Notes under the pieces: model-generated | What the model was told of the DNA's origin: nothing | The model's input: the letters and a program-made list of their open reading frames with translations, nothing else | Databases searched by the model: none | Assembly: GCA_002773575.1 (NCBI GenBank) | Contig: PFAT01000058.1 | Coordinates: forward strand, 1-11,371 | Length of the DNA stretch: 11,371 nucleotides | DNA from: Candidatus Falkowbacteria bacterium CG10_big_fil_rev_8_21_14_0_10_44_15 | Lineage (GTDB): Bacteria > Patescibacteriota > Patescibacteriia > Patescibacteriales > XYC2-FULL-47-12 | Direction of reading: 5' to 3' | Made by a program: the position numbers and the translations under genes | Shown here: positions 1 through 6,509 of the stretch, in pieces | Layout: each line of letters begins with the position of its first letter | Position numbering within the stretch: position 1 is the first letter of the stretch

Positions 1-26
1 TAAATTTAATTTAACCTTAAACGCTT

Positions 27-974
27 ATGTTTGAAAAAAACAATTCCGCCAAATTTGCGTTCTTTTATCTCTTGTCGCTCGTATCTTTAGGGTTTTTAGC
101 GGTGTCGGTCGGCATCGTCATTTTTCAAATCATCAATAAAAACATTGTGGACATCGTGGAAGAATGGCAGATGCGCTACGACCTGAACGCCTTGCGTTTC
201 GCGATGTCGGCGATCATCGTGGCCGCGCCGGTTTATTATTTAAGCGCTTGGCGCATCAACAAAAATTTGTTTAGCGGCGCGCTGCCGAAAGACGCGGGCG
301 TGCGGCGCTGGCTGACTTATTTTATCCTCTTTGCCGCCGCGGTCGTCGTTATCGGCTACCTCATCGCTTTAATCAATGTTTTTTTAAACGGCGAATTGAC
401 TTTAAAATTCTCGCTTAAAACGGTAACGGTGTTGATAATTTCCGCGGTTGTTTTTTCTTATTATCTTTACGACATCCGGCGCGAACAGGCGGAAGGGCAA
501 AAAAATAAAGTCATCACCGTTTATTTTTACGCCACGTTAGTGATGGTACTCGCGGTTTTTATCGCCAGTTTCTTTTTTGTGGAGTCGCCGGCGCAGGCGC
601 GGCGCCTGCGCCAAGACGGCGAAGCGTTAAACCGCCTGATGAGTTTAGCCGGCGGCGTTGACGCTTATTACCGTGAGAAAAAAGTTTTGCCGCGCGATTT
701 ATCGGCATTATTGGAAGACAATTTATACGCCATTGAACGCAACGCCGCTAACCCGGTGACTAAAAAGCAATTTGAATATAAAATTATCAGCGGCAACAAA
801 TACCAGCTTTGCACCGACTTTCAGACTTCTAACAAGAAATCCGACACCGAACAATACGATTATTATCTTGACCCGCAGTGGCAGCACGACGCCGGCTACC
901 AGTGTATCTCCAAAAAAGCGCAGGATGATATCGGCATTAAGGGGGTAGTGCCAGAGAGAGTGCCTGGGTATTAA
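27..974 (+). CDS. DUF5671-like five-helix membrane protein with pilin-like C-terminal domain
   Basis: A 315-residue integral membrane protein of unknown function. Hydrophobic segments are visible at about residues 11-36, 57-75, 94-120, 130-148 and 163-186. A soluble tail of about 125 residues follows. The first four helices and the stretch opening with 'KFAFFYLLSLVSLGFLAV' resemble the DUF5671 family common in Patescibacteria; that is a recalled family resemblance, not a search result. The tail (about 190-298) has the look of a minor-pilin or pseudopilin C-terminal domain: a helix (ARRLRQDGEALNRLMSL), then short strands with 'YKIISGNKYQLCTDF' and two cysteines (262 and 293) that could form a disulfide outside the membrane. 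The start at the first ATG has no Shine-Dalgarno, like nearly all genes here. It is followed by a strong palindromic hairpin, so it probably ends its transcription unit. The gene is confidently real; its role is unknown. Confidence 0.85.
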   Translation: MFEKNNSAKFAFFYLLSLVSLGFLAVSVGIVIFQIINKNIVDIVEEWQMRYDLNALRFAMSAIIVAAPVYYLSAWRINKNLFSGALPKDAGVRRWLTYFILFAAAVVVIGYLIALINVFLNGELTLKFSLKTVTVLIISAVVFSYYLYDIRREQAEGQKNKVITVYFYATLVMVLAVFIASFFFVESPAQARRLRQDGEALNRLMSLAGGVDAYYREKKVLPRDLSALLEDNLYAIERNAANPVTKKQFEYKIISGNKYQLCTDFQTSNKKSDTEQYDYYLDPQWQHDAGYQCISKKAQDDIGIKGVVPERVPGY

Positions 975-979
975 ATTCA

Positions 980-1002
980 AGATATTGAGATATTGGATAT
1001 TT
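980..1002. repeat. short tandem octamer (GATATTGA-type) after the membrane protein gene
   Basis: Just after the stop codon the spacer holds imperfect copies of an 8-nt unit (GATATTGA, GATATTGG, then ATATT). This is the first of the short tandem repeats found in nearly every spacer of the core block. Confidence 0.5.
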
Positions 1003-1003
1003 G

Positions 1004-1034
1004 TAGAGACGCGCCATGGCGCGTCTCTATTTTT
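1004..1034 (+). terminator. perfect 26-nt palindrome followed by T5; likely intrinsic terminator
   Basis: Positions 1004-1029 are a perfect palindrome whose half-site is TAGAGACGCGCCA. It is followed immediately by TTTTT (1030-1034). The GC-rich stem plus T-run fits a rho-independent terminator for the membrane protein gene. Nearly the same sequence recurs as a dispersed palindromic repeat in unrelated bacterial genomes (recalled; cyanobacteria carry GTAGAGACG...CGTCTCTAC elements), so it may be a repeat element doing the job of a terminator. Confidence 0.7.
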
Positions 1035-1091
1035 AGATTAAAAAAGTCCAGTTTGTCAAATAAATGGTAAATCAGGGGGAAATTTAGCATT

Positions 1092-1120
1092 TTGCCCGAA
1101 TGGTTAAAGTAAGATATAAT
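1092..1120 (+). promoter_or_regulatory. sigma70-type promoter for the YbaK-family gene
   Basis: The -35 element TTGCCC (1092-1097) and a perfect -10 TATAAT (1115-1120) are separated by 17 bp. Transcription would start near 1127, giving an untranslated leader of about 75 nt made largely of TTAGTTA-type repeats before the ATG at 1202. It lies just downstream of the palindromic terminator, which supports a transcription-unit boundary here. Confidence 0.6.
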
Positions 1121-1123
1121 AAT

Positions 1124-1147
1124 ATTAGTTACTTAGTTAATTAGTTA
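1124..1147. repeat. tandem octamer repeat (WTTAGTTA x3)
   Basis: Three consecutive 8-nt copies (ATTAGTTA, CTTAGTTA, ATTAGTTA) sit in the leader of the YbaK-family gene. No protein-coding potential is seen between 975 and 1201. Confidence 0.55.
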
Positions 1148-1201
1148 CGCAAGTCATCCAGTTAGTCGGTTAATTTTTTTATATTCTTATCAACAAAACA
1201 T

Positions 1202-1717
1202 ATGTCTAAACCAAAAGCCAAATTACCCAAAAAAGTCATCGCGTACTTGGAGAAAGCCGGCGTGCCGCATAAAATTTTAGAGCACAAAACCGTGTATACT
1301 GCTTATGACGCCGCCCAGACATTAAGCAAAAAGCTGGGAGAAGTGGCGAAATCTCTTTTAGTCAAAGCGGACAAGGATTACTATGTCGTTGTTTTGCCCG
1401 CCGACCGGCAGGTTGACTTTAATAAACTGGGCAAATGCCTGACGGGAGCTTACGGCAAAAAAGCCAAGACGATTAAAATTCCGGGCGAAAAAATCGTGCA
1501 GGAAATTTTAAAATTAAAAAACGAAACCGTGAGCGCTTTCGGGCAGCTGCACAAAGTGCCGGTAGTGGTGGAAAAAGAATTGGTAAAATTAAAAAAAGCC
1601 ATTTTTGCGTCCGGCGGCTTTAACCATTCAATTGAGATGGCGGTGAAAGATTTTATGAAGATGGAGGGGGCGAAGGCGGGAAGCTTTGGGGTAAGACGAA
1701 AAAAAAGTAAACAGTGA
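1202..1717 (+). CDS. YbaK/EbsC-family aminoacyl-tRNA deacylase
   Basis: A 171-residue protein of the YbaK/EbsC fold. Family members hydrolyse mischarged tRNAs, such as Cys-tRNA(Pro) or Ala-tRNA(Pro), as free-standing editing enzymes in the cytoplasm. The family pattern is visible: an N-terminal 'YLEKAGVPHKILEH' followed by 'VYTAYDAAQ', the conserved lysine in 'GEVAKSLLVK' (Lys50), the 'VVVLPADRQVD' strand (62-72), and a C-terminal 'IFASGGFNHSIEMAV' that matches the glycine-rich end of the fold. The start is the ATG preceded by a 17-bp-spaced promoter; no Shine-Dalgarno is seen. The TGA stop lies inside the left inverted repeat of the following S23 cassette, so the last residues of the basic tail (RRKKSKQ) are partly encoded by, or abut, the repeat. 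Substrate specificity cannot be read from the sequence. Confidence 0.88.
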   Translation: MSKPKAKLPKKVIAYLEKAGVPHKILEHKTVYTAYDAAQTLSKKLGEVAKSLLVKADKDYYVVVLPADRQVDFNKLGKCLTGAYGKKAKTIKIPGEKIVQEILKLKNETVSAFGQLHKVPVVVEKELVKLKKAIFASGGFNHSIEMAVKDFMKMEGAKAGSFGVRRKKSKQ

Positions 1718-1732
1718 TAAGTGAACAGTGAA
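1713..1732. repeat. left inverted repeat of the S23 cassette
   Basis: This 20-nt sequence is built from heptamers (AGTGATA, AGTGAAC, AGTGAA). Its reverse complement recurs at 2140-2159 with one mismatch. It covers the stop codon of the YbaK-family gene (TGA at 1715-1717). Confidence 0.85.
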
Positions 1733-1739
1733 AAGGGAG

Positions 1740-1745
1740 AAGGAG
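1740..1745 (+). promoter_or_regulatory. Shine-Dalgarno AAGGAG fixing the S23-family start
   Basis: AAGGAG lies 5 nt before the ATG at 1751. It decides that ATG over the in-frame GTG at 1721. No other gene in the window has a comparable ribosome binding site. Confidence 0.8.
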
Positions 1746-1750
1746 AAAAT

Positions 1751-2128
1751 ATGCCAACGGAAATTAAACATTTTACTGATTTAAAAGCCTGGCAGAAAAA
1801 TCACGAGCTGGCTCTTGCAATCTATCAACTCACCAAAAAATTTCCTAAAGATGAGATGTTTAGCTTAACTTCGCAGATTCGCAGAGCGGGAGTATCCATA
1901 ACATCCAATATCGCCGAGGGTTTTGGCAGGTACTATTTTAAAGATAAAATAAGGTTTTACATCATGGCGCGCGGCTCATCCACTGAAGTACAGAATCAGT
2001 TAATCCTTGCCAAAGACTTAGGCTATATAACATCGGCAGAATTTAACAATATTAAAGTAATCAGTTTTGAAGGATACAGACTTATTTGTGGCATTGTCGC
2101 TGCCATGGAAAAAGCACAAAACTTATAA
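1751..2128 (+). CDS. four-helix-bundle protein, S23 / 23S rRNA IVS family
   Basis: A 125-residue all-helical protein of the S23 family (four-helix-bundle proteins encoded in 23S rRNA intervening sequences, related in fold to the Avd accessory protein of diversity-generating retroelements). Hallmarks are the N-terminal 'HFTDLKAWQKNHELALAIY' helix (8-25), 'SQIRRAGVSITSNIAEGFGR' (41-60), and 'ARGSSTEVQNQLILAKDLGY' (73-92), with a final helix to residue 125. The length is normal for the family and the gene is intact. The biochemical role of the family is unresolved. The ATG at 1751 follows a clear AAGGAG; the GTG at 1721 would add ten residues read from the repeat and is unlikely. The gene stands alone between two inverted repeats (1713-1732 and 2140-2159) and separates the YbaK-family gene from scpA, like an inserted cassette. 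No rRNA or reverse transcriptase lies nearby. Confidence 0.9.
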   Translation: MPTEIKHFTDLKAWQKNHELALAIYQLTKKFPKDEMFSLTSQIRRAGVSITSNIAEGFGRYYFKDKIRFYIMARGSSTEVQNQLILAKDLGYITSAEFNNIKVISFEGYRLICGIVAAMEKAQNL

Positions 2129-2139
2129 TATAATTCCTG

Positions 2140-2159
2140 TTCACTATTCACTTATCACT
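2140..2159. repeat. right inverted repeat of the S23 cassette
   Basis: TTCACTATTCACTTATCACT is the reverse complement of 1713-1732 with 19 of 20 matches. It ends 14 nt before the scpA start. The heptamer pattern (TTCACTA, TTCACTT, ATCACTA, CTCACTT) continues to about 2167. Confidence 0.85.
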
Positions 2160-2173
2160 ACTCACTTACTGCT

Positions 2174-2872
2174 ATGCATATTAAATTACAACAATTTGAA
2201 GGGCCGCTGGATTTGCTGCTAGAAATGATTGAAGAGCAAAAACTTGACATTACCGAAGTTAGTTTGGCGGCTATCGCCGAGCGGTACGTGGAGCGGATAA
2301 AGCAGAACGGCATTGACCCGGAGGAGTTAGCCGATTTTTTAGTGATTGCGGCCAAGCTGTTATTAATAAAATCAAAGACATTATTGCCGTTTTTGTTGCC
2401 CGAAGAGGAAGAGGCGGAAATTAAGAATTTTGAGAATCAGTTAAAAATTTACAAAGATTTTTTGGAAGCGTCTAAAAAAATTACCGGCCTATTAGGCGAG
2501 CGGCGTTGGATGTTCGCGCGGCAGTTTAATAAAAAATTATTAACCGAAGAAAAATTTTTTTATCCGCCTAAAAACGTTACGGCGCGGGCGCTCAAGCAAG
2601 CCTACCAAGGATTAATCGGCCGGCTGAAAACGGAAGAACAGTTGGAGGAGAAAACCTTAGCGGCGGCAGTTAACATTGAAGCCAAAATGTCCTTAATCCA
2701 GAGTTTGCTTAAGAAGTTAAATAAACTTAATTTCAGCCGTTTGCTTAACGAGGCGGCGACTAAAGTTGACGTTATCGTTAGTTTCTTAGCGTTGCTGGAA
2801 CTGATGAAGCAGCGGACGATATTAGCCAGGCAAGGGGAGTTGTTTGAGGAGATTCAAATTTTAAAAATTTAG
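2174..2872 (+). CDS. scpA: segregation and condensation protein A
   Basis: A 232-residue kleisin subunit of the bacterial SMC-ScpAB condensin, which bridges the SMC head domains and compacts the nucleoid. The N-terminus has the family signature 'FEGPLDLLLEMIEEQKLDITEVSLAAIAERYVERI' (8-42), followed by 'LADFLVIAAKLLLIKSKTLLP' (52-72), the segment expected to contact the SMC neck. An acidic linker (EEEEAE, about 77-82) follows. The C-terminal helices to 232 (MSLIQSLLKKLNKLNFSRLL ... VIVSFLALLELMKQRTILARQ) match the winged-helix part that binds the SMC head. The length is normal. scpB follows after 7 nt, so the two are surely co-transcribed. There is no Shine-Dalgarno before the ATG. Confidence 0.95.
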   Translation: MHIKLQQFEGPLDLLLEMIEEQKLDITEVSLAAIAERYVERIKQNGIDPEELADFLVIAAKLLLIKSKTLLPFLLPEEEEAEIKNFENQLKIYKDFLEASKKITGLLGERRWMFARQFNKKLLTEEKFFYPPKNVTARALKQAYQGLIGRLKTEEQLEEKTLAAAVNIEAKMSLIQSLLKKLNKLNFSRLLNEAATKVDVIVSFLALLELMKQRTILARQGELFEEIQILKI

Positions 2873-2879
2873 AAATATT

Positions 2880-3431
2880 ATGTCCACAAGTTTAAAATCT
2901 CAAATAGAATCCCTTTTATTTATCGCCGGCAAACCCCTAGCGGCCAAAGACATCGTCAGATTAGTGGAGGAAAAAATTTCCGTTAAGGACGCGCATGCCG
3001 CCGTGGACGAATTAATTAAAGATTATCAGGACAAAAACGGGGGAGTGCGGATAATTAAAAGCGCGAGCGAAGCGCAGATGGTTACGGGCGGCGATAATGC
3101 GGCCGTTATTCAAAATTTTATCAAAGCGGAAACCACCGCGGAATTGACCAAGCCTTCCATTGAAGCATTGACGATTATCGCTTACCGCGGCCCGATAACG
3201 AAATGGGAGTTGGAACGCATCCGCGGAATCAATTGTTCGCTTATTTTGCGCAACCTGATGTTACGGGGCTTGGTGGAAGAAAGGGCCGACAGCCAAAAGA
3301 AGGAAACGTGCTATACGGTTACTCTGGATTTTTTGAGGTACTTGGGGATGGCCGACGTAAGGCAGCTGCCGGATTATGAAAGTTTGAGGAATAATGAAAA
3401 TATAGAAAAGTTTTTAAGAGGAGAACAGTAA
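2880..3431 (+). CDS. scpB: segregation and condensation protein B
   Basis: A 183-residue partner of ScpA in the SMC condensin; a ScpB dimer binds the middle of the ScpA kleisin. Two tandem winged-helix domains are expected. The first spans about 5-85 and begins with 'QIESLLFIAGKPLAAKDIVRLV'. The second holds the diagnostic 'IEALTIIAYRGPITKWELERIRGIN' (94-118), then 'LILRNLMLRGLVEE' (121-134) and 'YTVTLDFLRYLGM' (145-157). The length is normal for short ScpB proteins. It starts 7 nt after scpA. The TAA stop is followed within 5 nt by a nested inverted-repeat spacer (3436-3541), which may limit read-through into the carboxypeptidase gene. Confidence 0.95.
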   Translation: MSTSLKSQIESLLFIAGKPLAAKDIVRLVEEKISVKDAHAAVDELIKDYQDKNGGVRIIKSASEAQMVTGGDNAAVIQNFIKAETTAELTKPSIEALTIIAYRGPITKWELERIRGINCSLILRNLMLRGLVEERADSQKKETCYTVTLDFLRYLGMADVRQLPDYESLRNNENIEKFLRGEQ

Positions 3432-3435
3432 AATA

Positions 3436-3541
3436 TCTAATTTCTAATTAACCTAATTATTCTAAATAAATCCCAATGCCATAATGTCTAATGCCGAAAA
3501 TTATTAGTCATTAGAGAACTGGGATTTGATTAGAAATTAGA
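3436..3541. repeat. nested inverted-repeat spacer element
   Basis: Three nested perfect arms pair across the spacer: TCTAATTTCTAAT (3436-3448) with 3529-3541, AAATCCCA (3468-3475) with 3520-3527, and TCTAATG (3487-3493) with 3509-3515. The outer arm is a tandem heptamer (TCTAATT x2). RNA from here would fold into one long interrupted hairpin. There is no T-run directly after it, so it is not a standard terminator. It begins just after the scpB stop and ends 10 nt before the carboxypeptidase reading frame. Confidence 0.75.
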
Positions 3542-3566
3542 CAGTAGAAATTTGTCATTTATTTCC

Positions 3567-4592
3567 ATGATTATCCTCGTCACCATACTAGTCGCTATTA
3601 CTTTAATCGTTACTAACACTAATCCGGTGGCGCTCGCGCGGAATAATTTTTTTATCTTTAACTCGCAGGCGTCCACCTCCGTGAGCGTCGCCTCGCCGGC
3701 GGGGATGGTTATGGGCGCAAGCGAAACGGGTGGTAAAATTGGCGTCCAGGCAAACGCGGCGGCCGCAGGCCAAGCGTCTCTGACGCTCCCCCCCCCCGAA
3801 GATAAGCCGATTGCGCCCGTACTCAAAAGCGTTTACCGCAAAGCGCCGGAAATTGCCGCGCGCGCCGCTGTTATCATTGACGTTAAAAGCCAGAAAGTTT
3901 TGTATCAGAAAGATGTCAACGAACAGGCGGCGCTAGCCAGCATCACTAAACTGGTAACCGCTTTGGTCGCTTTAAAGCACCAGCCGGACTTTGATCAGGA
4001 GTATGTGATGCAAGCGGAAGACAGGCGGGAAGGGGGGAGAATTAATTTGTTCTGGGGGGATAAAATTACCGTCAAAGATTTATGGTACGCGAGTTTGGTT
4101 GGTTCGGACAATACGGCCACGATTGCGCTGGTGCACGCGCTCGGATTCAGCGAACAGGAATTCGTCGCCCAGATGAACCAGCAAGCGCAGGCCTTAGGTT
4201 TGCGAGACACGAATTTTGTTGACCCGGTTGGTTTAAGCACTAATAACAAATCAACCGCGGCCGAGGTGGCTAAAATCGCGGGCGCCGCTTTAGCCAGCGA
4301 AGAAATACGGCAGGCGGTTACGCAGCCGCGTTATGTCTTAAAAACTAAGCAGGGCAAAACCAGAGTGATTGAGAGTACGGACGATTTGTTAGGCGGGGCA
4401 AAAAGTTATCAGGTTTTAGGAGGCAAAACCGGCTCCTTAGGCAGCGCGGGGCTTAATTTTACCGGCAAGTTTTCTCAAAACGGCCGTGAAATTATATCCG
4501 TAATTTTAGGCAGCAACGGCGTGGACGCGCGTTTTGCCGACACGGACGCGCTGGTGAACTGGGCGTATGAGAATTATGTCTGGCCGAAATAG
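3567..4592 (+). CDS. D-alanyl-D-alanine carboxypeptidase, S11 family serine hydrolase
   Basis: A 341-residue extracytoplasmic penicillin-binding-type hydrolase, expected to trim the terminal D-Ala of peptidoglycan stem peptides. A hydrophobic N-terminal segment (about 1-22) acts as signal or anchor. A low-complexity Ala/Gly/Ser/Pro stretch follows (about 35-85), then the catalytic domain. All three active-site motifs are present: S125-x-x-K128 in 'ASITKLVTAL', S180-D-N182 in 'LVGSDNTAT' and K287-T-G289 in 'LGGKTGSLGSAG'. No membrane-binding C-terminal PBP5-like domain is evident. ATG 3567 is chosen; an in-frame TTG at 3552 would add five residues. Ten consecutive C bases (3788-3797) encode the proline run just before the catalytic domain, a possible slippage site. 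Either an endopeptidase or a carboxypeptidase is possible within the family. Confidence 0.9.
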   Translation: MIILVTILVAITLIVTNTNPVALARNNFFIFNSQASTSVSVASPAGMVMGASETGGKIGVQANAAAAGQASLTLPPPEDKPIAPVLKSVYRKAPEIAARAAVIIDVKSQKVLYQKDVNEQAALASITKLVTALVALKHQPDFDQEYVMQAEDRREGGRINLFWGDKITVKDLWYASLVGSDNTATIALVHALGFSEQEFVAQMNQQAQALGLRDTNFVDPVGLSTNNKSTAAEVAKIAGAALASEEIRQAVTQPRYVLKTKQGKTRVIESTDDLLGGAKSYQVLGGKTGSLGSAGLNFTGKFSQNGREIISVILGSNGVDARFADTDALVNWAYENYVWPK

Positions 4593-4602
4593 ATTTTAGA
4601 TG

Positions 4603-4631
4603 TTGCCTTTTGTTTTCGTAAGAGCTATACT
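4603..4631 (+). promoter_or_regulatory. sigma70-type promoter upstream of tpiA
   Basis: TTGCCT (4603-4608) and TATACT (4626-4631) are spaced by 17 bp, 28 nt upstream of the tpiA ATG. The -35 resembles that of the promoter at 1092 (TTGCC in both). This would give the tpiA-fba region its own promoter, independent of the carboxypeptidase gene. Confidence 0.55.
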
Positions 4632-4658
4632 GCCAGCGGGTAGTATTAACTAATATAT

Positions 4659-5423
4659 ATGGTTAAACAAAAAATCATCATCGCCAACTGGAAAATGAAG
4701 TTAGACATGCCGGCCAGTTTAGCTTTAGCCAAAGAATACCAAGTTAAATTTAAAAGTGGAACAGAAGACAAAGAAGTGGTCGTTTGCCCGTCAACGATTG
4801 TGATTGCCGAAATCAATAAAATTTTAGCGGGCGGTAAAATTTGGTTGGGAGCGCAGAATGTTTTTTGGGAAGAGCGGGGGGCATATACCGGCGAAATATC
4901 GGTTAAAATGTTAGAGCAAGCCGGCTGCCGTTACGTTATTATCGGGCACAGCGAGCGGCGGCAGTATTTATTAGAAAATTATCAGATGATTCATCAGAAG
5001 TTAAAAGAGGTTCTATCCGACAGCCGCTTAATTCCCATCGTCTGCATCGGCGAAACCTTAAAGGAAAAAGAAGCCGGCAAGCGCGATTACGTAATCGTGG
5101 ACCAATTGCAGCAAGCTTTGGGCGGCATTCAGCTTTTGTCCCAGCAACAGGTAATTATCGCTTATGAACCGGTCTGGGCGATTGGCACGGGGCAGGTAAT
5201 TACGCCGCTGGATGCGGAAAACATGCACGAAATAATACGCGCCTCTTTGGTTGATTTATTCGGCATTGATATCATTAACAAGCAATTTCGGATTATTTAC
5301 GGCGGCAGCGTGGATAGTGCGAATGTGGCCGAATTTTCTGAATTAGATAACATTGACGGACTATTGGTTGGCGGGGCAAGTCTAAAGGCAGAGGAATTTT
5401 ACCAAATTGTAGTTAGTATATAA
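4659..5423 (+). CDS. tpiA: triosephosphate isomerase
   Basis: A 254-residue cytoplasmic TIM barrel interconverting dihydroxyacetone phosphate and glyceraldehyde 3-phosphate. All catalytic residues are visible: Asn10 and Lys12 in 'IANWKMKL', His97 in 'IIGHSERR' and Glu170 in 'AYEPVWAIGTG', the last also containing the flexible loop 6. The phosphate-binding ends 'YGGSV' and 'DGLLVGGASL' are intact. The length is normal. The ATG lies 27 nt after a good -10 box, with no Shine-Dalgarno. The next gene is the aldolase that makes its substrate, so the pair covers the triose branch of glycolysis. The identification is certain. Confidence 0.97.
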   Translation: MVKQKIIIANWKMKLDMPASLALAKEYQVKFKSGTEDKEVVVCPSTIVIAEINKILAGGKIWLGAQNVFWEERGAYTGEISVKMLEQAGCRYVIIGHSERRQYLLENYQMIHQKLKEVLSDSRLIPIVCIGETLKEKEAGKRDYVIVDQLQQALGGIQLLSQQQVIIAYEPVWAIGTGQVITPLDAENMHEIIRASLVDLFGIDIINKQFRIIYGGSVDSANVAEFSELDNIDGLLVGGASLKAEEFYQIVVSI

Positions 5424-5475
5424 AATATTAATCATAGTGACAAAATTTAAGATAACAAATAGCAAAAGCAATTTT

Positions 5476-5542
5476 AGATTTATGATTTAGGATTTCAGAT
5501 TTTTCTCCAACAGTTAGTCCTGAAATCTAAAATCTAAAATCT
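5476..5542. repeat. inverted-repeat spacer with AAAATCT heptamers before the aldolase gene
   Basis: The right arm is made of AAAATCT-type heptamers (three to four copies, 5523-5550). Its complement, 5476-5498, pairs with 5520-5542 at 19 of 23 positions, leaving a 21-nt loop. The spacer is 134 bp, and nothing else coding or regulatory was recognised in it. The hairpin ends 15 nt before the aldolase start, so it could influence translation initiation. Confidence 0.7.
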
Positions 5543-5557
5543 AAAATCCAAAATTTT

Positions 5558-6427
5558 ATGTTAGTTCACATCGAAGACATCATCTCCAAAGCGCAAGCGG
5601 GCGATTACGCCATTGGCGCTTTCAATACGCAAAATTTAGAAATCACTTTAGGCATTATTCGGGGAGCGGTTGCCCAGCACTCACCCATTATCATTCAAAT
5701 TTCGGAAACAACGATAAAATACGCCTCCTTGAAAGCCATCACCCATGTTGTTACGACTTTAGCTAAAAACGAATCCACCAACGTGCCGATTGCTTTGCAT
5801 TTAGACCACGGCAGTAATTTTTTAAGCGTAACCGAATGCATCAGCGCCGGCTTTTCTTCCATTCACATTGACGGCTCCAAACTGCCGTTTGACGAAAACG
5901 TTAATTTGACCAAACAGTCGGTAGAATACGCGCATGACCGCAATACTTGGGCGCAGGGGGAAGTCGGCACCATCTTAGGCAAAGAAGGGTTAGTAAAAAA
6001 AGAAAAAAATTTAATCAAACCGGATGAATACATGACTGACCCGGAGCAAGCAGCCGATTTTGTTCAGCGCACGAACGTTGACACTTTAGCGGTTTCCATC
6101 GGCAACATGCACGGCATATTTGCCGGCCAGGAACATTTAGATTTAAAGCGCCTGAAAGCCATTCGGGAAAAAGTCAAGCTTCCTTTAGTATTGCACGGCG
6201 CCTCGGGCGTGGACGCAAAAGAAGTGGCGGAGGCAATCAAGTTAGGAGTAAAAATCATTAATATTGATACGGACTTGCGGCGGGCGTTTACGAATTTTTT
6301 GCGGCAAACCTTACAGGCGAACCCGACCGAAACGGACCCGCGCCAAATATTATCGCCCTCAATTGACGCGATTCAGGAATTAGTGGAAAAACACGTTAAA
6401 ATTTTTGGCTCGGCGGGAAAAGCCTAA
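5558..6427 (+). CDS. fba: class II fructose-bisphosphate aldolase
   Basis: A 289-residue zinc-dependent aldolase that cleaves fructose 1,6-bisphosphate (or condenses the trioses). Class II marks are the catalytic Asp83 and zinc ligand His84 in 'ALHLDHGSNF', Glu135 in 'AQGEVGTILGKEG', the ligand His185 in 'SIGNMHGIF' and His213 in 'LVLHGASGV', plus the phosphate-binding 'KIINIDTDLRRAF' (232-244). The length is typical of the shorter FbaA/KbaY/GatY-type enzymes, so a tagatose-bisphosphate specificity cannot be strictly excluded. Its place after tpiA favours the glycolytic role. 'GNMHG' replaces the more usual 'GTxHG', a small variation that keeps the histidine. No Shine-Dalgarno is present. The TAA stop is followed by the AATTACG/AATTGAT repeat spacer. 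Confidence 0.93.
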   Translation: MLVHIEDIISKAQAGDYAIGAFNTQNLEITLGIIRGAVAQHSPIIIQISETTIKYASLKAITHVVTTLAKNESTNVPIALHLDHGSNFLSVTECISAGFSSIHIDGSKLPFDENVNLTKQSVEYAHDRNTWAQGEVGTILGKEGLVKKEKNLIKPDEYMTDPEQAADFVQRTNVDTLAVSIGNMHGIFAGQEHLDLKRLKAIREKVKLPLVLHGASGVDAKEVAEAIKLGVKIINIDTDLRRAFTNFLRQTLQANPTETDPRQILSPSIDAIQELVEKHVKIFGSAGKA

Positions 6428-6432
6428 GTCAG

Positions 6433-6508
6433 TTAACAATTACGAATTACGAATTATTAATTATCAGTTAAAAAATTAGTAATTGATAATTGATAATTGA
6501 TAATTGAT
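6433..6508. repeat. double heptamer array (AATTACG-type then AATTGAT x4)
   Basis: Four AATTAYN heptamers (6438-6465: two AATTACG, then AATTATT and AATTATC) are followed by a short linker and four exact AATTGAT copies (6481-6508). AATTATCA (6459-6466) is the reverse complement of TGATAATT within the second array, so the two halves can fold on each other. The last copy ends one base before the TPR gene's ATG at 6510. The opening TTAACAATTACGAAT (6433-6447) recurs exactly at 7387-7401. Confidence 0.8.
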
Positions 6509-6509
6509 T

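Noticed and set aside
1715..1720. Reassigned TGA codon (as in Gracilibacteria/SR1), because TGA is followed directly by TAA at the end of the YbaK-family gene
   Set aside because: No gene contains an internal TGA, and protein lengths match their families when TGA is a stop.
1751..2128. Diversity-generating retroelement accessory protein (Avd)
   Set aside because: The fold family is shared, but there is no reverse transcriptase and no template/variable repeat pair in the window. A plain S23-family assignment fits better.
2124..2129. TATAAT at the end of the S23 gene as a promoter for scpA
   Set aside because: There is no acceptable -35 at 16-18 bp; the nearest TTGTCG is about 24 bp away.
3530..3826. 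Minus-strand open frame opposite the 5' end of the carboxypeptidase gene
   Set aside because: It is a frame shadow of an Ala/Gly-rich coding stretch; the plus-strand gene is certain.
6438..6508. CRISPR-like array in the AATTACG/AATTGAT region
   Set aside because: The units are 7 nt and directly abutting with no unique spacers, and no cas gene is present.
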